A stretch of 64,000 nucleotides of DNA from Monocercomonoides exilis (Eukaryota; Preaxostyla; Oxymonadida; Polymastigidae). The position numbers were made by a program, and so were the translations under genes. Of the stretch, positions 1 through 11,970 are shown piece by piece. Location: NCBI GenBank assembly GCA_001643675.2, contig LSRY02000017.1:1302001-1366000 (forward strand), in the 5' to 3' direction. The notes under the pieces are model-generated. The model was given only the letters and a program-made list of their open reading frames with translations, was not told the origin of the DNA and did not search any database. Numbering within the stretch: the stretch's first letter is position 1; every line of letters begins with the position of its first letter.

Positions 1-3000
1 CATAAGGTGTGTCGATGTAGTGCTCTTCATCAGAGAAGGGGTTGTTCCGCTCAGCCCAGTCGCAGCGGATCTGCTTGTCGAAAGTGGTGAGCAGGATGGA
101 GTGTGGGGCGTAATGGCAGGGGAGAACGAAGAGAGGGAAGAGGGAAAGATTCTGTTTGGAGTGGCTGTCTTTGCTGTCGGAGGAGAGAGAGCTGGAACGA
201 GAGGAAGAAGAAGAGAAGGAAGAAGAAGAAGATGATGATGATGATGATGACGATGATGAAGCAGATGATGAGTTGTATTGTGAGGCTGGGGTGTTCTCGA
301 TGTAGACAGAGGAATTTGGGGCGACTTCGATGAATCTGCGCGTGGGGATGAAGGCAGACGCAGGCGGCGGCCGAAGAAGCGTTGATCGGTTTGTGTGGAA
401 GCGGAGGCTCTGCCCTGGGTTCATTCCTACGTTGTGATGGGAGTAGATGGGATGGATGGAGAATAAAGAAATGAGAAAGAGAGAAAGAGAAAGAGAAAGG
501 AGAGATAACAAAATACAAATAGAAATAGCAAAGATCAAAGATAAATAAATAAAAAAATGATAAATATGAAGATGAATAAATAATAATAATAAAATACTCC
601 AATAATCGTCTCTGGCCTTCTGCAGGAGCGGGAGCCTGTCTTTGCTCTCCACTCTGAAGATGATGACACAGGGTGGCGATATGCACCCAGCTATCACAAA
701 TGACCGCCCACACACAGTGGCTGTGGAAAGAGCAGAGACAGTAGAGGGAAGTCGGAGCGTGGCAATCTGTGTGAGAGAAGGAGGGATGCTTGTGATGTTT
801 CTCTTGGAGGAGGATGAGGAAGAAGAAGAAGAGGAGGAGGAAGGTTTGTCTTTGCCTTTCTCTCTCCTCCTCGATGAAGAAGAAGAAGACGATGATGATA
901 TACTCTTCGATCCATCACCCCCCGTTTTCTCCTCCTTCGTGTAGCCAGGCCTCCACGTGAGCACAAACATCGTCGACAGAAAGGAAGCAGCCACCACATT
1001 GTCTGAGGCAGAGGCCAAGCTCAGCTCGAGTGCCCCGATGCGCCCAGGGGCTGGTGTGTGGCCAGCATTGAGACTGCGCAGCTGAGACTCAGTGAAGACT
1101 AAGGGGGGCTTCCAGGTGATGACAGAGGAGATGTCAGCGCCGATGGCTTCGGGGATGAAAATCTGGGGAGGGAAGAGAGGGGAGAAGGGGGTGGCGGATG
1201 AACGGGTGGAACGAGAAGAAGAGGAAGAAGAAGGAGAGGAAGAAATAGATGATGAGGAAGATAATGATGAGGATGAGGAAGAAGATGAAGGAGTAGGAGA
1301 AGGAGAAGGTGTAGATGAGTCAGAAGAATCAGGAAGTTCGGGAAGATAATCAAGAGGAGTTGTATTGTGTGATGCGAGTGAGGAGACAAAAGATGACACG
1401 AGCGAAGGTGTTGATGTGGCTGAGGCAACAAGAGAGACAGAAAGATGGCGAGAAGAAGAAGACGATGAGGAAGAAGAGGAAGAAGATGCAACTGCACAAG
1501 AAGAGCCCAATGCTCCACCACCACCACCAGGAGAGGAAGAAGCTATTTTCTGCATTCTTGCTGCAAGGTGGATGAGAGCAAGCGACGACGGCGACAGTGA
1601 CGAGAGGAGTGAATATGGTGGGGTTATCCTCGATCGAGTGGATGTCTTTGACTTCTTCGCTATTCTGAGCATCGGATAATCTCCTTCCTCTTCCTGCTCC
1701 TGTTCTTCTTTCTCCATCAGTGCGATCGCATCAAACGACGCCATCCCGTCTCTTATGAGCGACTGCATCGCCTCGTCCTGCAGAGCAGCCTGCAGCGAGA
1801 TCTGTCTGAAGCTCACGGTCGGAATGATCCGGATCTCCCCCACTGTCACCTGCGCCATTGCACCTTGTATTCCAGTCAGCGCCAGCGTCCTTCTTGTGCC
1901 ATCAATGCCGAGTGTAGCTGCATCGACCAAGTCAACTTTCTCTGGGTGCAGTGAAAAGAGCATAGACACACTCTGCCGCACCTCTGCCTGGAACAGGATC
2001 GGCGGGTGCCAGTCCGCACCGTTTCCAGACGAGTCTCCGTTCTTCTTCTGAGAATTGTCTTTGTCTTTTCCATCTCCTCTGCCCATCTGCATCTGCATCT
2101 GCAGCTGTTGTTGTTGTTGTTGCAGTTGTTGTTGCTGCTGTTGTATCTGCTGCTGCAATGTCGGAAACCCTGCTGCCTGTTGTGTGACTAGCAAGAGCGA
2201 ATGGACGGGAGAGTTGGCATACAGCCGCGTCGTGAACATCTCCGGAAAGCGCTCAAAAAACTGCCCTTTCACCAGCGGCTCCAGCTGATGTCCCAATGTG
2301 CAGATGTGGATGGCTCCCACTCTGCCTTTCCCGACTCCCACAGCCACTCTGTCTTCCTGGCTGTGATGAGGCGAGAATGAAGAAGAGGTGTAGCCAGCAA
2401 TAGGCACCACCGACGACACCCAGTTGGCATCCAGTGAGAAGTTGTCGGGGGATGGCAGGTCGAGAAACTTGCCACTGTCCAAATTGACAAGAAGAGGGGC
2501 ATTGTGTGCGGAGGCGACAAACATCAGGGCTGTCCCGCGGATCATTGTGTGTGCAACAGAAGGAGAGAGGGAGGAGACAGAAGAGGAGGCTGAAGAGGAA
2601 AGCGTGCTCGGAAGAGAAGTTCTGTGTCGGTGGTGATGATGGCTCGAGTCGCCGATCGATGCCACGGCAGATGCAACAGAAGAAGATGTGAACGCCTTCT
2701 GCCCATCCACATTCGCATTCACAGATAGCATCCCTCCGCCTCCACCTCCACCTCCTCCTTCATCAGATGCTCCTCCAGAATCTCCCGCTCTTTCACCATG
2801 CTCCTTCCCATTCCCTCCCTCTTTCCCTTCTCCTCCTTTCCCCTCTCCTCCGTCTTCCTCTGCCTTCACCCAGCGTGTCCCTGCAGCACATGCCATCTGC
2901 GTCACCCATCTGTCTGCAAAGTGCATCCGCTGCACTTTCCCATGCATCACACACAGCACATCTTTGCCTCCTCCAATCATCATCTTCGCTATGTGCCCTG

Positions 3001-6000
3001 TGTATTTGTGCTTGTGCTTGTGGTGTCTGAGGAGTGCATCGTCGGGAAGAGAAGGAAGAGACATAGCGGGGGGGATGAAGATGGCACAGAGAGGTGGGTC
3101 TAACAGAGGAGTGGGGAAGACGAATGAGAAGGCTAAAGAGAGAGAGGCACAGAGGAGAACAGAATGAGAGGAGATGACGACGAATGGGACGAATGCAAAG
3201 TGCAGGGGGAGAAGAAGAGAAGGGTCTAAACAGTCACATTTAGAAGAGTTGGGTGAAGGTGGTGAAGGAAATAAAGAGGTGTCAGATGAAGTGTTTGGAG
3301 AAGCAGAAGGCGAAGGAAGAGGAGAAGCAGCAGCAGCAGAAGAAGAAGAAGATGATGATGATGATGATGAGTGAAGTGAATGAGTAGGACAGATAAGACA
3401 GTCAGTGACACGTGAAGGGAGAGAGGCAATGGTGTTTGCAAAAGTGATGATGAACGGCGGAGATGTGAGGGAAGGCGAGGCAACAGATTGTGACAGAGAG
3501 AAAGCGAGTGATTCTTCGCAGCAAAGAGGGGTGAGTCGGAAGGGGGCAGTTGTGGTGGCTGAGAAAGGGTTGGATGAAGGGGTAGGCACACCTGCCCCGC
3601 CCAGCAGCGATCGGTTGAGTGAGCGCTGAGCAGAAGAGAAAGGTGCAATGAAGGCAGAGAACAGTTTTGACAGAGAGACAAACGAAGGGCTGGCAGCAAA
3701 CGTGTTCAGAAGCGCCTGCTGTGCTGGCGTGACTGACGCGTTGTTCCTGTCTTTGAGTGCATCTGCATTGAAGTCGATAGGCCCTGCGGGCACGTCTGTA
3801 ACAGCCTTCTTTGGAGCTGTGTCCCTTACAGCTTTCCTCCCTTTCCCCAGCTCGTTCTCAGCTGCCTCCCAGCGCTGCTGCTTCTCCTTCCACCGCTCTC
3901 TCCGCTTGCTCTCCTGCTGCCTTCTGGCCATCTCCTCGTCTGCCACAAGCGACAGAGACCGCTTCAGAATCTCTTCGCTGAGCCCTTCAACGACGCGGGT
4001 GTGGCTGGGCGCACTTCCCCTGAGGCATTCAAGCAGCCCTTCTAACTGCGGAGCCAGCCCCAGGCGAGAGGTGGAAGGAGGAAGCTTAGAGAGAGCAAAG
4101 GAGATGAGGGTGAGGGTGTGGGAGGTGAAGTCGAAGAGGATGGAGATGACACTCAGCGCAGCGGGGGTGTCGCACAGGGCGAGTGAAGTGCAGAAGTCGG
4201 AGTCAGGAAGAGTGGGGTGTGGACGCAGTGAATGAGAAGAAGAGGAAGAGGAAGAGGAAGATGGAGATATGGAGGAAGAGGAGGAGGAGGAGGAGGAAGA
4301 TGATGAGGAAGGCTGGGCGAGTGAAGTGATGGAAGAAGGCCAGGCGAATTTTGGAGGGAGGAGTGTGTTGTATTTGGAGAGAGAAGGAAGAACAGATGAA
4401 ATGGGCACAGTTGGTGGAGATGAGGAAGAAGATGAAGCAGAGGAAGAGGAAGACGAAGAGGGTGAAGTGGCAGAGGAAGGATAAACAGGGAACGGGGGAA
4501 GGGTAATGGATGAAGTGAAGATCATATGGCGGATGCGGTTGACTGCAGTCAAAAGATGGTAGTGTGTGTGGCCAGACGAGTAGGATGAAGGGATTGAAGT
4601 GATTGGCTTGGTGCTGGTTGAAGAAGTAGACGAGGGAGACGAGGGAGAAGAAGGAGAAGAAGGAGAAAGAGAAGAGGAAGGAGAAGGTGATGGTGAAGAA
4701 GATGCAGAAGCAGAAGTCGAAGAATGCAGAGAAAGAGGGGATGAGGCTGCTGAAGTCAAAGAGATGGATAAAGATGGCTTTGAAGATGAAGTGGATGAAG
4801 ATGAAGCCAAAGCGGTTGTTGGAACATCAGCATCTGCATTGGCATTTGGTGAAGTGTGTTCGTCGTTCTGTTCGGATGATGACGAATCTTCATTCTTGTT
4901 TTGTTTTCCCCTTTTTTTTCTTTCTCTCTCTTCTTTTTCTTGTTCTTTCTCCTCTTCGCTTTCTTCTTCTCTCCTCTTCTTCCTGCGCTTCTTCAACTCT
5001 TCTATGAGATGTCTGTCATTGTTCCCGTCTTCTGCCTCAAACAGCACAAACGTCTCTGCTTTTGCCAGATGCACCGGAACAGTGTCCTTCGCATCCCGCT
5101 GCTCGTTCTCTTCCTCCTCCTTCCAGCGCCTCGCCTCGTTTCCTTCTTCTCCACTCGCCATCTGATCAATCAGATCGACAATCTGCAACATCAGCTGGTC
5201 GCCCTTCGCCATCTCTTGTCCAGCTGCTTTCGTGTCAGTGCTGTCTTTGCTCTCTTCTTTTGCTGGTGAGGGCTCCTTTGTCCAGGAGTTGGCGTAGTGC
5301 CACTTCTTCTCCAGCCCTGTCTCAATGCACCAGCGCCATTTCCTCCCATCTGCGTCTCGCACCTCCGTCCTCCCGCCCCAGGCAAGCCGGGACAGACGAT
5401 CCAAATAATCCTGCCTTTCTTTTCCTTTGCTCTCTGCAACGCAGCGCAGCGTGTCTGCATCTGCTCCGTCGTATGTCAAGCCAACGAATATGCATTCGTC
5501 CACAACGCAAAGGCACCTCATTGACACTCTCTTAATCCATTCGCATTCTTTCTCCTTTTCTTCAGAGTTGGTACTGGAAACTCTAGAAAAAACAGCAGAT
5601 GAGTCATCGCTTACTGGCACAAGTGAGCAAGCCCATTCAAAAGTCTTTTAAAATTTTTGAATATAAATTTGAAATGTTTACAATTCACTAATCTATTAAA
5701 AAATTTCATACAGGATCAAGTCTAAAAAGTCGAGGTTCGTCTATTTCAAGAAGATCTTTCAATCCTTGGAGAAACGTTCCCGTTGCAAGAGGGAAAAATG
5801 AAGTCCCGCTCCATTGAAGGAAAATCCACTCACAGTTTACTGTAATTACAAGAAGGCAATCAAGGCTTTAAAGAAAAATTATGCATAAAAAAGATATTAG
5901 AATGTTTTAAAAATCAATAAAAAGAAATGGCGCGCACCTGTGTGGCTGTGGAGATGCTAATAATTGAAATATGTTCCGATATACGGGAATATGATCCACA

Positions 6001-6270
6001 AATACAAAATTATCTTGAGACGTGTCATAATTAAATATGCTCAGATGATCAGTCTTTGAGAGCAAAGAATAAAATAATGAGTCATTTCGAAAAAGTGATG
6101 TTAAAATTGTAAAAAACTCAAAGTTCCCGTACTTTTGCAAGAATAAGTGTTTCAACATTTTGGTCAAAAAATCGCCCGGTAACCATTGATGTTATTGCTC
6201 CGGGCCTTGATAGGGTTTCAAAGAGAAAAGAATCTTTTCTCAATGGCTCCGTTGGTGCAGCTTGCTTCAT
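1..6270 (-). CDS. SF3B3/RSE1-like multi-beta-propeller protein (MMS1/CPSF-A/DDB1 superfamily), 3' end outside window
   Basis: Large minus-strand gene starting at the ATG at 6270-6268. Proposed introns are 5937-5866, 5711-5645 and 597-427; all keep frame. The frame from 5644 to 598 is open without a stop (about 1,680 codons). The N-terminus (FETLSRPGAITSMVTG, then LILAKVREL) aligns with the start of SF3B3 (YNLTLQRATGISFAIHG...VVSRGKILEL). Further matches to the family are a GxGxxGAIHI strand near 2330, ALTGIQGAMAQVTVGEIRII near 1850, and TRRFIEVAPNSSVYIENTPA near 320, matching SF3B3 PRKFVIHPESNNLIIIET. SF3B3 is a U2 snRNP SF3b scaffold; DDB1 and CPSF160 share the fold, so family membership is firmer than orthology. 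Long serine, glutamine, glycine and charged tracts separate the conserved blocks. One extra T at 6122-6120 breaks the frame. Below about position 200 the frame is unclear: the main frame meets TGA near 53-51, while another reads TTFDKQIRCDWAERNNPF. Confidence 0.72.
6120..6122 (-). other. Apparent one-base frameshift in the SF3B3-like gene
   Basis: On the minus strand the first exon reads LILAKVREL and then hits TGA. Dropping one T of the CTTTGAG run gives LAKVRELEFFTILTSLF, which matches the family (SRGKILELL in SF3B3). It also makes exon 1 end with the two leftover bases that the next exon needs. A 16-nt GT-AG intron (gtacgggaactttgag) would restore the same frame but remove the conserved REL residues. 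A sequencing error, a real mutation and a mini-intron all remain possible. Confidence 0.6.
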
Positions 6271-6985
6271 TTTCAAAGAGAAACTCCAATGACTCTCTGA
6301 ACGGAGAAAACTTTGTCTGAAAAGGAAAAATTATCAAATATTAAATAAACAAAAAATGACTTAACACGAAATACTTTAGAAATGCTAGAAAGAGCCTCCA
6401 AAAGCGTTAAATCAACAATTTTTGTATAATTATTGATCGAAACCCGTTGTTCAAGAAAGGATGTCAAATCTTATTCTGTCCAATTGAAGATTAACAATTA
6501 TTAGAAATAATAAATTCGTAAAATTATTTCGTATTTCAATTCAAAATAATATCTTTTTCTCACAAATTCAAGTCGTGTATTATGTTTTCATTCAGAAAAA
6601 AGCAATCATTTGACAGTATCATTTTCAGTGATAAAATGCTTGCATGTTTTATAAATACCACGTAAAAATATTGGAAATGTTATTTGTTAAAATATATTTA
6701 AACTTCCATTTTTTATAAACAATTATTTTGTTGAAATGCAAAAAATTTCTTCAACGTTAACCCCTCAAAATTAAATTAAATTAAAAGAAACAATGGAAAC
6801 TTAAAGAAAAGAACAAATAAAGACAAGTACAGAAGTTATCAAGTTAAAAAGAGTCTTTTGCCCATTTCTTCAAATGTTCTTTCTATTAATATTAATCACA
6901 TAAGCTCAATGAATAACAAAAAATACAGTGATGTGTCAACTAATTCCCTTTTGAATAGAATTTTACAATTAGATGATTTTATTTG

Positions 6986-7910
6986 CTAAGAAGAAGAAAA
7001 GTTTGGAGTGGAAGGAATGGTAGATGATTCAGGATAAAGAGGGGGAAGACTGACATCAAGAGAAGAAATATAAGTTGAAAATGAAGCAGTAGACTGTTTT
7101 ATTTGGGCAACAGCAAGTGAAGTGATTTCTTTGTTCAGAAAGCCAAAAAACTTATGTTTGAATTCAGCATCGACAGTCTTTAAAGCTTCAACGAATGCAC
7201 TTGATTCTGGAGCTGAAGAAGAGCGAAACCATGTCTCATTTAAAAATTTCTTATACACTTGTTCCATGATCGTGCATAAAGAGCAAACAATGCGCTGATA
7301 ATCAAGATAATCAGGAATTGGAGGTGTCTGAAGAAACTCAAAATATATGCCATATGTTGTACGATAAAGTGTTGGCTTGTAAATGTCAATGCCTGTTGTT
7401 GGCACTGTCTCAACTTCTTTTTTCTCTTTTGCCATCAAAGCATGAAGGCCCTGTTTTGCGAAATTTGAAGTATGATATGAGTATTCAAAAACAAATTGCG
7501 ATAAGCTCTTTAAAAACTGTTGTCCAGAAGATATATCGAGTAATGGTGCTAGACTATATCCTAGGTAGAACCAGTCTTTGGATCTTGATAAATATTAATG
7601 TGATTAAAAAAAAAATAAAAAGTTCCAAACAATTGAGTAATTTTTGGAAGCGAAAGTGAAGCCTTTAATTCTTCTGGAGACAGCCGGATGTGATTTTGCC
7701 AAGTTATTCCTTGATTTGAATGAGCTCGGCGAATGTATGAAAGAAGTGCTATTTCAAATAAAGTCAAAATAAATAGTGAATGTTATTCATACCAGTTCTT
7801 TTTGTAACTATATGCTTATTTAATGCATTAACAGAAAAAAAATAAAAATACAAAGTTAAAAATTACTTTACCTCCACCAAGCTGTAATTTTGCTTTGTAA
7901 CTTCATTCAT
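6986..7910 (-). CDS. Unrecognised conserved-looking protein, four exons, 258 aa
   Basis: Exons on the minus strand are 7910-7872, 7814-7793, 7748-7631 and 7583-6986, totalling 777 nt with phases that fit exactly. The protein starts MNEVTKQNYSLVEHIVTKRT and continues through TALLSYIRRAHSNQG, SKDWFYLGYSLAPLLD, FEYSYHTSNFAKQGLHAL and RTTYGIYFEFLQTPPIPDY, ending in a serine/proline-rich tail. Composition is that of a soluble, largely helical globular protein with no signal peptide or membrane segment. The second exon is a 22-nt microexon. I do not recognise the family. It starts 145 bp from the divergent gene at 8055, so the two may share a promoter region. Confidence 0.7.
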
Positions 7911-8054
7911 TCGTTTTTGAGAATTATTTGATCTTTTTGATCAAGCAACCCAACAACAAAATAATGAGCAGAAGTCAGAAAGAAGCAAAACGTTTGCAGA
8001 GGATACAAAGCGAGTTTGTTCTTTATAATTTGAAAACGTTGAAACAATTAAAAA

Positions 8055-9569
8055 ATGCATTCTGTTTTGATTAGAGCTGCGAAGGTTGTGCGACCTGCTG
8101 CTTTGGCACTGTTTGAAAAATATTTTTTTGAAAATTTTTTATTCAAAATGAATCGAACATGATGATTATGAACATTGTGTTATTAATTTCATTGTTTTAA
8201 TAAGAACCAAAAAACCTCCCCCAACAATTCACAATGAGCAGGCATTAGCCACTTTAAGCATTCCTCGAGCAGTTTGAGAAGTAATTATGTGTTAAAGTTA
8301 CATGTCAAAAATATATTTGCTCTAATATTGTTATAGCCTCCATCGGCAAATATTGCAACAGATTCAGAGCTTAGAAGTCAGCAGATTGCAGATGCTGTTA
8401 AAGCAGAGCATGAACTTGCTGAAACTATCAAATCGACTTCAGTTGAATTGAAGTGTGATATTAATGTGTTCATTAAATTTTTAATTTAGTTTTTGTTTTT
8501 GTTTTTGTTTTGATTATTAACGTTGAAAGGAATAAACTTACAAATGTTTTATCAAGACATCTTGCACGAGAACAAAGAAGAAAGGAAGCGCATGATAATT
8601 TGAAAGCACAATTGTGGAGCAAAGTCGTTCAAACATACGTTTGGAATTGCATATTTAATTTAAAAGATAATATAATCAAATTTGTTGCGTTAAAAAGATT
8701 TCATTTCAAGAAGAAGAAGAGTTTCCGATGGAAATGCGTATTTTGGAAAGGGTTTGTTAGATAACTATCTTTTTCTGTTTTCAGCAAATTGCTTAATTTT
8801 AGGCATCCCTTCGTCGCCTAATTGCTCAGTACTATGTATAAATACATCATTTGTTTTTGAACTGTTCAGTAATGTATTTTTATTGTAATTTAGGAGTTTT
8901 GGTGTGTCAGATCAACTCATGTGTATACAGAGCACGCCTTACAGTTGTTTTGTGATAATCTCGATGAACACGCTCATGAAATAAATGATCTTCCAGAAGA
9001 TGAAGTGTGCATCATTATGAAATTAATGTGGAATATTTTTTATAATTCTTTTTATAATGTTTAATGATATTTAAAAATGATATATTGGAATTACTTTTTT
9101 GATCCTTCTTTCATATATATAATAATTGCTTTCAGCGTGAAAGGGATATTTCGTCTTTGGTTGAGCTGTATATAAATCAGTCATCAAGTGAAAAAGTGGA
9201 GGATTTGCTTCATGATCATCCATTTTGCGACGAAGAGCCAGAGGATCAACTTAAAAATGATGACGACGAAGACGGAACAAGTATCGGAGAGAACAGGGAG
9301 AATGAAGTGGATGAAAAAACGATTGCTGAAATGGTTCAAATTCTTGACGATGAGGACAAAGGCACTCAATTAGCACAAAAAGTGAAGACAACAGCAATTG
9401 CGAAAGGCTTGGAAAATGCCAGGGTATGAATATGTATCGTTTTTCACAATTTAACGAATTGGAAAAAATTTTTTAACCGATAACGATGATAATTTTTAAA
9501 AACATCTAGGAATCTGCTTTTACTCTTTTTGTTGAACAACTAAAGAACTACACTCCTCAGCTGGAATAA
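8055..9569 (+). CDS. Unrecognised protein, nine exons, 288 aa
   Basis: Proposed exons are 8055-8110, 8205-8271, 8337-8452, 8557-8638, 8698-8751, 8803-8835, 8894-9004, 9136-9423 and 9510-9569, 867 nt in total with every junction in phase. Residues about 45-110 are charged and probably coiled coil (SQQIADAVKAEHELAETIK, LAREQRRKEAHDNLKAQLW). A helical middle follows (EFWCVRSTHVYTEHALQLF), then an acidic linker (NDDDEDG) and a helical C-terminus. There is no signal peptide or membrane span. I cannot name the family. It is the most intron-dense gene in the window; several donors read GTTTG. The gene is divergent from the one at 6986-7910. Confidence 0.65.
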
Positions 9570-9811
9570 TGTTATTTCTAGCAACAAAAGACATTTCACT
9601 TTATCAACAATTTTTAGAATTATGTTGGATATGTCAACAGAATACATGCTGATTTGATTTCATTCCGAAACTTTTTTTGATGGAAAAGAAAAAATATATT
9701 TGTGGTTAATTAGGTATTTTCGTCTCAGAGTGATAATTCTTATTTTCAAGCATGATACAATATAATCTTTCATCGTTTTTTTAAAGAGGATAATTAGTTA
9801 AATAGATGGTG

Positions 9812-9945
9812 TTGGAATAAGAAAATTTTATTGAAATAAAAATAACAATTCGAATAATCAGAGTTTATTCCAGATAACACCAGTTTATTCGAAAAAAAAA
9901 TTTATTCCAGAAAGACCCAGTTTATTCCAATTAATCCCTCAACAA
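9812..9945. repeat. TTTATTC-rich repeat module, copy 1
   Basis: A block with repeated TTTATTCC/TTATTCG words. Its reverse complement around 9815-9880 resembles 12600-12665 over roughly 60 bp, including GTTATTTTTATTTCAAT against GTTATTTTTATTCGAAT. The pair would bracket the decayed coding region between them, but the match is imperfect and the motif is partly self-complementary, so a terminal inverted repeat is only a possibility. Confidence 0.35.
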
Positions 9946-10559
9946 AAATATTTTTATGATCTCATTTCAATAATCGTATATATACAAATAATGAACACTA
10001 TAGGATTAATGAACATTATTTTTTAAATAATCTTCAATTCTGAAAACTCTCGCCAAGCAGTTATGGTCTCAAATAATTTTTTGAAAAACTGATTTTCTGA
10101 ACGAAAGAATTAAAGATCGATGAAATCACAGATTCACAACAAATCGCAAATACTGTATTTTTGATGATTTAAATATGGCATGTTGACATGCAAAATTGGC
10201 TGAATATTACTCAATGAAACAAGAAGCGTTAATTATGCAAGGAATGGAAATGCAATTAATTAAATTATTTAAAGAATCTATTTGCAGAATTGAGTTGAAA
10301 TCAAACATACAAAGAAAATTTCGAAAAAGCATTTCCTCTGAGAGATTTCAGATTTTGAAATCTGTTCAGGAACAGAAAACTGCAAAGGAGAGAGTTCGAG
10401 TGCTTGAGTTCTCAATTTCTTCGTGGTAACTTTATGGTTCAAGTTATGGATTGTTATGTTGTGTTAATGCACAAATTACATTCAAAATGAGGAACCTCCA
10501 ATTTATTTCGTGTACTGCAATCTCATTTGGTGCGGGTTTGCGTTTTTATCCAAGTAAAT
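9946..10559. other. AT-rich intergenic stretch with one weak ORF
   Basis: No gene can be supported. A 77-codon reading frame at 10196-10429 (plus) contains KESICRIELKSNIQRKF and RFQILKSVQEQKTAKERVRVLE, which looks helical. I could not extend it convincingly by splicing or match it to a family. Confidence 0.3.
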
Positions 10560-11970
10560 TTACAGCTCCAAGAAACATTCATTATTTCCATTTCTCCTTC
10601 TTCCTCCACGATTGCAAATGCTCAGCAACTTCAACTCCAAATGGTAACGATGTGTATTCTGTAGACAATAACAATCTTTTTTCATCGAACAACTCATTCT
10701 ATGAATCGTATTGAATGAAGAGAAATGATAAAAGAATGTGCTATTATTATTATCATTCGGGCTGTTGGATGCATCAGCATTCAGAAAAGAAGAAATGGCA
10801 AAAGGAGGAAATGAAGGATCGGTAAATTGGTATGGACGGAAATTACAAGAGAGATCTGTGTGGGATAAGTGTGGCAAGCATGTAATTGGTGGTGTGTCAT
10901 GAGCATTGACTAAAACGCAACAAGAAACTCATGCCTTGATTATTTATGGAGTTGCTCTGGAAGCAGCATAAAACACACAGCAGAAGAGTGTAGCTTTCAT
11001 GCTATCTTCACGGTCTCGCTCTGGTTGTACGGGCAGCTCATGGCTGTACTAGACAAGACAGATGCTTCCATTTTTGCAGCCAGAGATGGAATATCTGGCT
11101 CTGTTCAGATATTGCTGATTCCTCTGTCTTCAAACAGATCGTCCTGTTCCTCTTCTTCTTCTTCTTCTTCTTCCGATCCTCCTCTTTTTCCGTTTTCTCT
11201 TCTTTGTCATCGCAACCAATGCATTCTGCAGTTTCGATGAATGTGCATTTTGACTTATTTCTTCATCCGCAGTGGGACATCTCACCCTGTTTCAGCCTTT
11301 CATACGGCTTCTGCGTGCGGGTTGTACTGAACGGAGTGAATGAGGTGAATGGACATTGCATGAGAAATGGAAATTGAAGAGGAAGGGGCTGCCAAACACA
11401 TTGTGTTCATTTTCTCATTTTGTAACACTGTCAAGGAGCAAAGAGAATGAAGTGCATGTTCAAATGGAAAAGGCAAAAAATGCGGAGCGTTAAAGAAAGT
11501 GGAGAGCGATACAGAGGAAAGGGAAACAGCAGGAAGACCCAAAGGCGAAGATGAAGACGAAGGAGAAAGACGAGTTTTGCACATCGCAAATTGACGCTTT
11601 CGACACAAGACTTGCACACAAAGCAACAGAAAGGAAGGGGCAGAGGTTGAGAAGTAAACACAGCAAATATTCTGTTTATTCGACAGCACATTCTCATCTG
11701 TCTAGATGCACACTCAAAACATTACATCCTCCTCGACAATTACCATCCCTCCTTTTTCTCCCTTGCACCACATCCAATCATCTGCCTCTTTTTTTCTTGT
11801 TGGAACTCCGTTGAACCCATTCATGCTGTAATCTCCCTCCACCTACTCCTCTTCATTCACACGGAAGTCCCTCTGCACATTCAACTCAAGCTCTTCTTCT
11901 TTATCGTCCATGACTTCATTTTCCTCCTCTAACAATTCGTTCATTGGGTTCTATCGCTCTTGAAGTGCTA
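10560..11970 (-). pseudogene. Decayed serine- and glutamate-rich coding region
   Basis: GC content and codon texture here resemble the serine-rich genes rather than the flanking AT-rich DNA. Minus-strand fragments read like protein but are broken. Near 11970-11720 a frame begins MNELLEEENEVMDDKEEELE, meets an in-frame TAG after NEEE, and then resumes with EGDYSMNGFNGVPTRKKEAD. Near 11580-11330 there is TRLSPSSSSSPLGLPAVSL. Near 11190-11000 an acidic run precedes QDDLFEDRGISN, a TGA, and then EPDIPSLAAKMEASVLSST. No continuous frame or convincing set of introns joins them. I do not recognise the parent gene; an intact gene with unusual splicing is less likely. Confidence 0.4.

Noticed and set aside
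20-4484. Plus-strand Glu/Lys/Asp-rich reading frames between 20 and 5165
   Set aside because: They are the complement of minus-strand serine tracts in the SF3B3-like gene; the minus frame has family matches and continuous phase.
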